Positions 16,132 to 23,900 of a DNA stretch of 64,000 nucleotides are shown piece by piece. The stretch's first letter is position 1, and every line of letters starts with the position of its first letter. The stretch is from Massilia aquatica (GTDB lineage: Bacteria; Pseudomonadota; Gammaproteobacteria; Burkholderiales; Burkholderiaceae_D). The notes under the pieces were generated by a model. That model searched no databases. It had not been told where the DNA came from and saw nothing but the letters and a program-made list of their open reading frames with translations. The stretch is from NCBI RefSeq assembly GCF_011682045.1, contig NZ_VVIW01000003.1, positions 434,001-498,000 on the forward strand, written 5' to 3'. Both the position numbers and the translations under genes were made by a program.

Positions 16132-16134
16132 CCT

Positions 16135-17793
16135 ATGACCATCCGCCTACTCTGCGCCTACGCGAGCTACCCGGCGAACGCTCTCGCAGTGTTCGACGCC
16201 GCCACTGAGGCCGGCCTGGTAGCCGCAAAGATGGCGAGCACCGATTTGACGGGCGGTGCGATCTATATCGCAAAGTATCCGAACTCCGGCTTGCCTTTGA
16301 CGGGCGAGCCCATCACTCGTACCGAAGCGCTATACCGTTTCTGGGGCATTTGCGGTACCGGTGGCGTGCTGTGCCCTGCTGGCAACCAATCTCCCAGCAA
16401 TTTCACGAGCAGCATGAAATTCGAGGTAGAGGCGCCGTTCTATGCGGTGCGGCTGCTGCGGATCAATCGTTCAGGCGCAAACGTGCTGGACGCGCAGAAG
16501 GCCCTCATCGGCGTGACTGGATCGAACGCGACAGACACGTCATACGGACTGACGGCGAGCCAGAACCTCACCGTGCCGGTGATCAATGGCGTCCCCTATC
16601 CGCAACTCGCGCCCGCTGGAACTGCAAACGGCTTTCAGCCGGTTGTTTGGCCCGGTCGGGAGGTTGCCAGCCTGACCAACACGACCACTACCGCAACGAT
16701 GACCACGAAGCTGCCGCACGGCCTCATCACCGGCGCCACGGTCACAGTTCGCAATGCCGACCTGCCGGCCTACAACGTGACGAACACCCCAGTCATCGTG
16801 ACCAGCACAACGGCATTCACCTACGCCATGGGCGCAGATCCTGGCGCAGCTGCGGCGGCGGTCGGCAGCTACACGGCCAGTATGGTGGGCGTGCTGCGAC
16901 CCAATGTCGACCAGACGTACGCGATGTCGGAGAAGTCGTATGTCAAGAGCGTGCCTCGCCTCGACGGCAGCGGCCGACCTTTGCTGCTCATTCGGCTGCA
17001 CTGCAACGGCGCCGTGTATCCATTTCCGTTTCACACGATGTCTGCACTGGCCCGCACCCCGTCAGCGGCACTGCGCGGCCGCACATACCAGATGGGGTAT
17101 GCATTGAGCGATGCCGTGGCAACGCCGAACACGTTGATGGGCCTGGCTGGGGAATTGCTGGACGTGTACCCAGTTGTGTCGCATTCAGTCCCGGTGTTGA
17201 GTCTTTGGCATGCCAACGATTCGACCGGCCAGAACGACGCGATCGTCGCCGACAAGATTTCAAGCTGGATGCACCGTGCATGTTTGACGCTGTCGACTCC
17301 GCAAAAGCCGATCGCATTTTCCAATTTCTGCGCAAGTTCACAGACGTCGATGACCTACTGGAACCAGGTAAAAGCGGCTTTGGCAGCAGGCGCTCCGCCG
17401 CCGTCCATCCTTGTGGTGGGCTGCGACAGCGTGAACGACGGCGTGAACACCGATGGAACGGTGGCAGCCGCGTTCGGGCTGGCCGCCGATGTGATGAGCG
17501 TCTGCAAAAGGTATGGCATCCCGAAGCCGGTCATGCACCCACGCATGCCGCTCAATACCTTGAACGCGGCGCAATACGCACTGAAGGTTGCGCAGGACAT
17601 CGAGCTGGCGAAAGTTGCCGCCGCCTTCGGGATCGACTGGATGCCGCTTCCTGTCCTGGGTGATGGGGCGAACCCGGAGCGCTGGAACACGGCCTACAAC
17701 CATTTAGGTGACGGCTACCACCCGAACGAACTGTGCATTGAAACCGTTTTGTCCACGTACGCCGCTGCGTACATCGCTTCGCGGTATTTGTAA
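16135..17793 (+). CDS. SGNH-hydrolase-like virion protein
   Basis: 552 residues. The C-terminal ~210 show SGNH/GDSL-type landmarks: a Ser in HANDSTGQND (359-368), GCDSVNDG (429-436) resembling the GxND block, and GDGYHPN (525-531) with the Asp/His pair of block V. The centre (about 180-250) contains a phage tail-associated beta domain (TTKLPHGLITGATVTV; TSTTAFTYAMGADPG). SGNH enzymes remove acyl groups from sugars or lipids, so the protein may trim surface polysaccharide. It is unusual in lying between the capsid and connector genes rather than with the tail fibres. Catalysis is inferred from motifs only. Confidence 0.6.
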   Translation: MTIRLLCAYASYPANALAVFDAATEAGLVAAKMASTDLTGGAIYIAKYPNSGLPLTGEPITRTEALYRFWGICGTGGVLCPAGNQSPSNFTSSMKFEVEAPFYAVRLLRINRSGANVLDAQKALIGVTGSNATDTSYGLTASQNLTVPVINGVPYPQLAPAGTANGFQPVVWPGREVASLTNTTTTATMTTKLPHGLITGATVTVRNADLPAYNVTNTPVIVTSTTAFTYAMGADPGAAAAAVGSYTASMVGVLRPNVDQTYAMSEKSYVKSVPRLDGSGRPLLLIRLHCNGAVYPFPFHTMSALARTPSAALRGRTYQMGYALSDAVATPNTLMGLAGELLDVYPVVSHSVPVLSLWHANDSTGQNDAIVADKISSWMHRACLTLSTPQKPIAFSNFCASSQTSMTYWNQVKAALAAGAPPPSILVVGCDSVNDGVNTDGTVAAAFGLAADVMSVCKRYGIPKPVMHPRMPLNTLNAAQYALKVAQDIELAKVAAAFGIDWMPLPVLGDGANPERWNTAYNHLGDGYHPNELCIETVLSTYAAAYIASRYL

Positions 17794-17798
17794 AAGCC

Positions 17799-18359
17799 AT
17801 GACCTCACGACAAATCACCCCGCCGGCCGCGATGGCGGTTTCGCTGGAAGCCGCAAAGCTCCAGCTGCGCGAGACGTCGACCGATCTGGACACGTCGATC
17901 GAACTGTGGCTTAAGGGCATCACGCTGGAATGTGAGCACCAGATCGGCCGCGCGCTGATCAAGCAGACCTGGCAAGCCACGCTGCCGGCCTTTGACGACG
18001 CTATCCGGCTGGAAGGCGCGCCGCTGATCGCCGTGCAGAGCGTCAGCTACTACGACGCCGACAACGTGCTCCAGATCCTGGCGCCGGAAGCCTACTACGT
18101 CGATGCTGTGACCGAGCCCGGTTACATCGTAGCGGCCGCCGGCGCGGGCTGGCCAGCCACGTACACACGCCGCAACGCCGTGGTGGTCGAATACACCTGC
18201 GGCTACGGCGAGACCGAGGACAAGGTGCCCGAGAGCATCAAGCTGTACATCCTGGCGCGCCTGTCCGAACAGTTCGACCCGGCGACGCGCGAGTTCAAGG
18301 AAACATCGCAGTCCGTGTATGTCAACCGGCTGCTGGACCGCTACCGGGTGTACGCATGA
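17799..18359 (+). CDS. Head-tail connector protein (phiE125 gp8/HK97 gp6-like)
   Basis: 186 residues. The pattern of helices (MAVSLEAAKLQLRETSTDLD; ELWLKGITLECEHQIGRALI) followed by beta segments (VQSVSYYDADNVLQIL) and a C-terminal helix (SIKLYILARLSEQFD) is that of the gp6/phiE125 gp8 adaptor that forms a ring below the portal. The stop overlaps the next start (ATGA). Confidence 0.8.
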   Translation: MTSRQITPPAAMAVSLEAAKLQLRETSTDLDTSIELWLKGITLECEHQIGRALIKQTWQATLPAFDDAIRLEGAPLIAVQSVSYYDADNVLQILAPEAYYVDAVTEPGYIVAAAGAGWPATYTRRNAVVVEYTCGYGETEDKVPESIKLYILARLSEQFDPATREFKETSQSVYVNRLLDRYRVYA

Positions 18360-18688
18360 GCGCCTTCGCGCAGACCCTGCGCCACCTGGTGACGATTCAG
18401 CAGCGCGGGCCGGCGCAGGACGCGGCCGGCGAGCCGCTGCCGGACGCCTGGGCCGACTGGCCGCCCAAGGTGTGGGCAGACATTCGATTCACGGGCGGGC
18501 TGGAAACGATCAAGGCAGGCGCTGTTACCCCGACCGCGCAAGCGTCGATTCGTATGCGCCAGCGCGCCGGGCTGACCACCAGCATGCGCGTGCTCTACGA
18601 AGGCAAATTCTACGAGGTGCGCGCCGTGCTGCCCGACATGAAAAACCGTTCTTTTGTTGACCTGGTTGCGGAGGTGGTAGGTGCTTAA
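18356..18688 (+). CDS. Head closure protein (head-tail adaptor)
   Basis: 110 residues. LRHLVTIQQRG near the start, WPPKVWADIRF in the middle and TTSMRVLYEGKFYEVRAVLP near the end are the signature of the SPP1 gp16/HK97 gp7 head-tail adaptor family, which plugs the filled capsid and binds the tail. It overlaps both neighbours. Confidence 0.85.
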   Translation: MSAFAQTLRHLVTIQQRGPAQDAAGEPLPDAWADWPPKVWADIRFTGGLETIKAGAVTPTAQASIRMRQRAGLTTSMRVLYEGKFYEVRAVLPDMKNRSFVDLVAEVVGA

Positions 18689-19106
18689 ATTTGACACAGC
18701 AGCGTTTCAAGACGCGATCGCCAAGGCCACGAATCAGATCGCCGAGGCCGTCGACGAGTCCAGCCTGCGTGCCGCCGGGTTCGCCGGCGCCGAGGTGTTC
18801 CGCGACGAGGCAAAGCGCAACGCTGCCGCTCACCGTAAGACCGGCGTGTTGGAGAAGAGCATCATCATCAAGCGCGTGGAAGAGGGCTCCGATGGCAACA
18901 AACGCCAGGAGTACGTGGTGACGGTCCGCAGTGGTGCGTACGGCGCCAAGGGCGACGCCTTCTATTGGCGCTTCCTGGAGTTCGGCACGGCCAGCACGCC
19001 GGCGTCTCCCTTCATGCGCCCAGCGTACGAGAGCAAGAAGCAGGAGGCCGCTGCCGTGATGGCGGCGACGCTCTCCGAAGCTATCGGCAGGAAGCTGCGC
19101 AAATGA
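18681..19106 (+). CDS. HK97 gp10-family neck/tail protein
   Basis: 141 residues from a GTG at 18681 with GGAGGT a few bases upstream; it overlaps the preceding gene by 8 bases. KTGVLEKSIIIKRV, the central YVVTVRSGAYGAKGDAFYW, and FLEFGTASTPASPFMRPAYE are the hallmark of the HK97 gp10 family, needed to join head and tail. The stop overlaps the next start. Confidence 0.85.
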   Translation: MLKFDTAAFQDAIAKATNQIAEAVDESSLRAAGFAGAEVFRDEAKRNAAAHRKTGVLEKSIIIKRVEEGSDGNKRQEYVVTVRSGAYGAKGDAFYWRFLEFGTASTPASPFMRPAYESKKQEAAAVMAATLSEAIGRKLRK

Positions 19107-19453
19107 TCCTCGAAGCCACGATCTTCAACGCCCTGCATGAACTGGTCGACAACAGGGTTTTCCCGGACTTCGCGCCGGAGGGCACGCCACGGCCATATAT
19201 CACGTACCAGGCCGTTGGCGGCAATCCCATCAACATGATCGACGGCACAGTCCCGGACAAGGAATTGACGCGCGTGCAGGTCAACGTGTGGGCCGGCACG
19301 CGCTTGGAAGCATCCGGCCTGGGCAAGCAGGTCGAGAACACTTTGCGCGACGTGGCGGCGCTGCAAACCACCGTGCTAACCGGCAGGATGGCAACCTTTG
19401 ATGAAGCCACCAAACTGCGCGGGACGATGCAGGACTTCGAATTTTTCTTCTGA
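19103..19453 (+). CDS. Tail completion/terminator protein (DUF3168-like)
   Basis: 116 residues beginning by ATGA overlap. The profile (IFNALHELVDNRVFPDFAPE; RPYITYQAVGG; LTRVQVNVWAGT) matches the DUF3168-type tail terminator, which caps the tail tube at the head-proximal end and fixes its length. It is the last gene of the connector set before the tail tube gene. Confidence 0.75.
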   Translation: MILEATIFNALHELVDNRVFPDFAPEGTPRPYITYQAVGGNPINMIDGTVPDKELTRVQVNVWAGTRLEASGLGKQVENTLRDVAALQTTVLTGRMATFDEATKLRGTMQDFEFFF

Positions 19454-19471
19454 CCCGACTCTTTTTTCCAT

Positions 19472-19509
19472 GCCCGTTTCGGGCGAACCACCGGCCCGCC
19501 TCGCGCGGG
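19472..19509 (+). repeat. Two small hairpins before the tail tube gene
   Basis: GCCCG/CGGGC around TTT (19472-19484) and CCCGC/GCGGG around five bases (19495-19509), the second followed by TTTCTTATTT. They are weak as terminators but echo the hairpins near the other highly expressed virion genes. Confidence 0.45.
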
Positions 19510-19537
19510 TTTCTTATTTCCCGAAAGGAAAACACAA

Positions 19538-20182
19538 ATGGCACTTTCTCTTCCAACCGGCACGCTCTACGCGCTGGCCACCGTCTACGCAGCCGCAGTT
19601 CCCGTTACCGCCGGCACCAACGCGACCGAAACCGTTCTGTCTGCAACAAACACGCTCGCCGCCGGCGACTACGTCGAATACACCGGCAGCTGGAGCCGCG
19701 CAACCAACCGCGTGTTCCGCGTCAAGGCTGCGACTGGCACCACCGTCACCCTGGAAGGCCTCGACACCACGTCGACGTCGCTGTTCCCTGCGGGCGGCGC
19801 AACGGGCTCGCTGCGCAAGATCACCACCTGGGTACCAATCGCGCAAATGATCAGCTGCGAGCCATCGGGCGGCGAGCCGAAATACGCCACCGTCAACCTG
19901 CTGGACGTCGAGAACGAAATCAGCCTCCCGGACGGCTACAGCGCGCAGACCTTGGCAATGTCGATCGCAGACGATCCGAACCTGCCGCACCACGCTGCGC
20001 TCAAAAGCGCGGCCGAACTGCGCAAGATTGCCGCAATCAAGGCGGAGCTGCCCGCCGGCAGCAAGATCCTTTACAACGGCTATATCAGCTTCGACGAATC
20101 GCCTTCGATGACAAAGGGCCAGGTGATGGCCGTCAAAGCCGGCTCGGCCTTGCAAGGGCGCCCAGTTCGCTACTCCGCGTAA
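19538..20182 (+). CDS. Major tail tube protein
   Basis: 214 residues. The start MALSLPTGTLYALATVY is typical of a siphovirus tube protein, with a beta-rich centre (AGDYVEYTGSWSRATNRVF; TGTTVTLEGLDTTST). The last part (ELPAGSKILYNGYISFDESP) carries the conserved end of phage tail tube families. It polymerises on the tape measure protein to make the tail tube. Tandem terminators follow at once, as expected for a very highly expressed gene. Confidence 0.8.
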   Translation: MALSLPTGTLYALATVYAAAVPVTAGTNATETVLSATNTLAAGDYVEYTGSWSRATNRVFRVKAATGTTVTLEGLDTTSTSLFPAGGATGSLRKITTWVPIAQMISCEPSGGEPKYATVNLLDVENEISLPDGYSAQTLAMSIADDPNLPHHAALKSAAELRKIAAIKAELPAGSKILYNGYISFDESPSMTKGQVMAVKAGSALQGRPVRYSA

Positions 20183-20210
20183 TTCCACCCCCATCCAGTT
20201 GTGTCTCCTG

Positions 20211-20232
20211 ACCCGCATGTGCGGGTTTTTTT
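20211..20232 (+). terminator. Terminator 1 after the tail tube gene
   Basis: ACCCGC (20211-20216), a four-base loop, GCGGGT (20221-20226) and a T run to 20232. First of a tandem pair 28 bases after the tail tube stop. Confidence 0.75.
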
Positions 20233-20235
20233 ATG

Positions 20236-20264
20236 CCGGCGGCTTGATCACCGCCGGTCTTTTT
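20236..20264 (+). terminator. Terminator 2 after the tail tube gene
   Basis: CCGGCGG (20236-20242) pairs with CCGCCGG (20251-20257) and is followed by TCTTTTT. It stands directly behind the first terminator, leaving only 17 bases before the tail chaperone start. Confidence 0.7.
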
Positions 20265-20281
20265 CTCTCTGAAAGCAAAAA

Positions 20282-20629
20282 ATGACCAAGACCATCGCAA
20301 AACCAAAACGCTCCCTCGACGTATCGCCAACCTTCAAGGCCGCAGTGACCATTCCCCGCGCGGGCAGCGACTCGTTCGACATCGAGTTCGTTTTCAAGCA
20401 CCGCACCAAGGCCGAATTGAAAGAATTCTCGGATGCGGTTGCGTCTGGCGCCGGCGACGAAGATGCGAAAGACAGCGATGTGCTGCTCGACATCGCCAGC
20501 GGCTGGGACCTGGACGAACCTTTCGACGCCGACTCGCTCGAAAAGCTCACGCAGCGCTTCATGGGCTCGACCCAGGCTGTGCTCAGCGCCTACTTCTTCG
20601 AACTGTCGGGTGCGCGCGCAAAAAACTGA
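20282..20629 (+). CDS. Tail assembly chaperone, gpG-like (0-frame product)
   Basis: 115 residues: VSPTFKAAVTIPRAG, then a beta/alpha core (FDIEFVFKHRTKAELKEFSD) and a helical end. It occupies the lambda G position and should bind the tape measure protein during tail assembly. The gene ends in GCA AAA AAC TGA; the heptamer A-AAA-AAC at 20620-20626 is a canonical -1 slippery site right before the stop, so a fraction of ribosomes should continue in the -1 frame into the next gene to give a G-T-type fusion ending at 20940. Confidence 0.8.
   Translation: MTKTIAKPKRSLDVSPTFKAAVTIPRAGSDSFDIEFVFKHRTKAELKEFSDAVASGAGDEDAKDSDVLLDIASGWDLDEPFDADSLEKLTQRFMGSTQAVLSAYFFELSGARAKN
20620..20626 (+). promoter_or_regulatory. 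Programmed -1 ribosomal frameshift site (A AAA AAC)
   Basis: The heptamer is in the correct phase (gcA AAA AAC TGA) immediately before the chaperone stop. Slipping back one base makes the next codons CTG ATC GCG and runs in frame, with no stop, into the reading frame at 20647. This reproduces the lambda G/GT arrangement. No downstream pseudoknot was worked out. Confidence 0.8.
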
Positions 20630-20646
20630 TCGCGCTTGCAGAGTCC

Positions 20647-20940
20647 ATGTATCGAAAGACCCCGTCGGCCGAAGAACTGGAGGCGGCGTGTCTGACGAAA
20701 GAGGACTTTGCAGGCGAGGAAGTAGACCCCTGGCCCGACAACATGCCGGCGCTGCTGCTGTTTCAGTACATGCGAACGCAGTGGCGAACTGGCGCCAATG
20801 GGCCGTGCGGCCTCGATTACATGGTCATGCACCACAGGATGGCCCGCATGGACCTGTCACCCGACGAATACGACCAGCTCGAGGCGGATATCCAGACGAT
20901 GGAAGTCGCCGCGCTCAACTGCATTTACGCAGATAGTTAG
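20647..20940 (+). CDS. DUF1799-like protein, T-part of the tail chaperone
   Basis: 97 residues counted from the ATG at 20647, which has only a weak ribosome site; the frame is open upstream to the slippery site, so the main product may be the G-T fusion of about 219 residues. The sequence (SAEELEAACLTKEDFAGEEV; then WPDNMPALLLFQYMRTQWR) matches DUF1799, the usual partner after the chaperone in such phages. An ending of MEVAALNCIYADS and an immediate hairpin close the unit before the tape measure gene. Confidence 0.75.
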   Translation: MYRKTPSAEELEAACLTKEDFAGEEVDPWPDNMPALLLFQYMRTQWRTGANGPCGLDYMVMHHRMARMDLSPDEYDQLEADIQTMEVAALNCIYADS

Positions 20941-20964
20941 CCGCCTTCGGGTGGCATTTTTTTT
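20940..20964 (+). terminator. Terminator-like hairpin before the tape measure gene
   Basis: GCCGCC (20940-20945), a TTCG tetraloop, GGTGGC (20950-20955) and eight Ts (20957-20964). The stem starts on the last base of the DUF1799 stop codon. The UUCG loop makes it very stable. Confidence 0.8.
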
Positions 20965-20975
20965 AGGCCAGGCCA

Positions 20976-23900
20976 ATGTCAGAAACCACGAACAACGCGA
21001 CAATCAAGGTCGCCGTCGACGCCGAGGGTGTTGAGGTAGGCCTGCGCAAGATTGATGACGCCGCAGCCAAAACCGGGCGCAATCTTGATAGCCTGGGGAA
21101 GAGCGACAGCGCGTTCGCCAAAATCGGGGCAGGTGGCGATGCGGCCGCTGCCCGCGTGCAGGTCGCAGCCAAGACGCTCGCTGAATCCGTTGCGGCGACG
21201 CAGGCAGCGATGGCGGAGGGTGGCAAGGCCAGCGCCGCCTACTACGCTTCGATCGCCAATTCCAAGGGCGCGCCGGAGGCGATGAAGCCGTTACTCGCGC
21301 AGATCGACGCGCTGACCGCTGCGGAGAAGACCCGCGCCCAGACATTTTCCACCGGCCTGGAGCAAACCAAGAGCCTGTTCGCGATCGCCGGCGCTGCCGC
21401 TACAACCGCGCAACAGCAGATCGCGGCCATGCGACTCGACTCTGACCAGCTGGTGGTGCCGGATGAGGCTATCCAGAGCCTGAAGGACTGGCGTGAGGCG
21501 GCAGCTTACGCCGTCGGTACGGCGGTCGGTGGCGGGATCGCTATTGCCAAGACCGCCTTCCAGGAAGTCACCGAATTCATCAAAACCAGACTGATCATCG
21601 CCGGGACTGCTGCCGCGATCGGCATTTCAGCTGCCGTCCTTGGGGCCACGTATGCGGCTTACAAGACGATCGACTTCGCGGCAGGGCTGCTCACTGGCGA
21701 GAGCTACAAGAGCGCCAATATCGACGCCCTGGTTGCTGCCAACAAGGAAGTGGTCGACCTGCAAAAGAATTTCCGTTTGAGTGCGAACGAGGCGTCCGGA
21801 TTGGCCGCAGCCCTGGCTGGGCTCGGCGTTGCCAAAGGCGATTACATCGAGACCTTCCGCGAGGCGGGAACCGCGATCAAGTCGAACAAGGATGAGCTTG
21901 ACGCGCTCGGGGTCAAGTACAAGGATGCCGCCGGCAACCTGCTGCCGATGCGGGATGTCCTGGTCAACGTTCAGACCGAGCTGTCGAAATATACGGAGGG
22001 CCTCGAGCGCAATGCTGTCGCGTCGGCACTGGGCTTCGGCTCATCTGAAAAGATCGACGCTGCCCTGAGTGTGACTGCGGAAAAGCTGGCCGCCGTGACC
22101 GAACGCCAGCGCGAGTATGGGCTGCTGATCAGCGGAACCCAGCAGGCCGAGATGGGGCGCTATGCCTCCGTCATGGCCGAATTCAACGTCGAGCTGGATA
22201 ACACGTCACAGGGGTTCAAGCGTGCGATTGCCGACAACATCATGCCGGCGCTCACCAATCTGGCTGATTTCTTCAAAGAAGGCTGGCCATCAGTCGTCCA
22301 GGGATTTCGGGGTGGGATGGCTGCGTTCACCAGCCTGTTCTACGGACTGAAGACCGTCGTCGACATCGTCGTTGAATCCGTCAAGGCCACGTTTGACGTC
22401 GTCATTCAGGGATTCGGAGGGGCCGTCAAGGTATTCGGCAATCTGATCAAGGGAGACTTTCGTGCTGCGGCAGCCAGCCTTGTGGAGATCTGGGACGGCG
22501 CCATGGCTCGGTTTGGCAAGGCCGGTGACAAGATGGTCGACTATGCGCGCGCCAACGTTTCGGCCATCAAGCTGGCTTGGGGGCAAAAACTTTTCCCGGA
22601 CGAGTTGCAGCCGCGGCTGCCAGAACTAAAGAGCGCGGACCAGGCCAAGGACGCGATCAAAAAGGCTGCTGACATCAATGAGCAGGCCGCCGCGTACAAA
22701 AAGCTGTCGGCCGTCACGGCTGACCACATTGCCTTACTACAGGCAGAGGCGACCGCTGGCGCTAAACTTAGCGAAGGCCAACGGCTGGCCTTTGAGTTTA
22801 CACGTGAACTCGCCGCCGGAAAATCGAAGCTGACCGACGAGCAGAAGAGAGAGCGTACTGCGCAGATCGAAACTCAAATCGCTCTTGAAAAGACGATCGA
22901 GAAAAATGCAGAAAGCCAGAAAGCCGGAACGTCTGCATCGACTGCAGCATCTGCTGCTGCCAGCAAACAGGCAAGTGAATATGCGAATCTCGGCCAGGCT
23001 ATTCAGTCAAAAATTGCGGCCAACACCTTAGAGCTGGCCACAAGCACGGCCACGTCCGAAAGCCAGAAGCTCGGGATCAAGCTGGACTTGGAACTCAAGT
23101 CCGGCAAGCTCAAGCTCACGGATGCCCAGATCGCCTCCACAAAAGCATCGCTGGCCGAGCTGGCGGTGACCGAGCGGAAAATGAAGCTCCAGACCGCTGA
23201 GAAGGGCGTCGCAGAATACATTACGCAGAATACGCTTGCGCGCGTGGCTTTTGCTGCAACCCTTGCTTCCGAATATGAGCTGTACGGTCAAGTAAGTGAC
23301 GCACGCGACCTGGCTGCGGTGGGCCTGCGTGTCGAAGCCGAACTCCAGAAAAAACTGGCCGATCTGCGGAAGGCCGATCTGCCGATCTCCGAAAAGATGA
23401 TCGAGCAAATGCGCGAGTCTGCGAAAGCGCGTGCGATCGACGAACGGGCCACGCTCGCGCAGACGAAGGCGCTGGGCTATGCCGCTCAGCTCCATGACGA
23501 AAATATCCGCTTTGCCGCCGAGTCGATCACCGACGAGCGCACCCGCGCGGCTGAGTTGCTGGAAATTGACGCCGGGAAGTGGCGCGCGCGGATCGCGCTG
23601 GCCCAAGAAGGAACCGAATCGCAGAAGCTGCTCCAGCAGGAATTCGACACTTGGTACAAAAACCAGTCGGGCAAAGCGGCCATGGACGAATGGCGCAAGT
23701 CCGTCCAGCAGTACGACGACATTTTCCGTACTGGCTTTGCCGACATGCTGAACAACGGCCAGGATGGCTGGAAGTCGTTCACAAAATCACTGGTCACCAC
23801 GTTCAAGACCTCGGTTGCGGACCAGATTTACAAGATGTTCATCAAACCGATCGTGGTCCAGGTCATCGGCAACGTCGTTGGCGGGAATGGCGGCGCCGGC

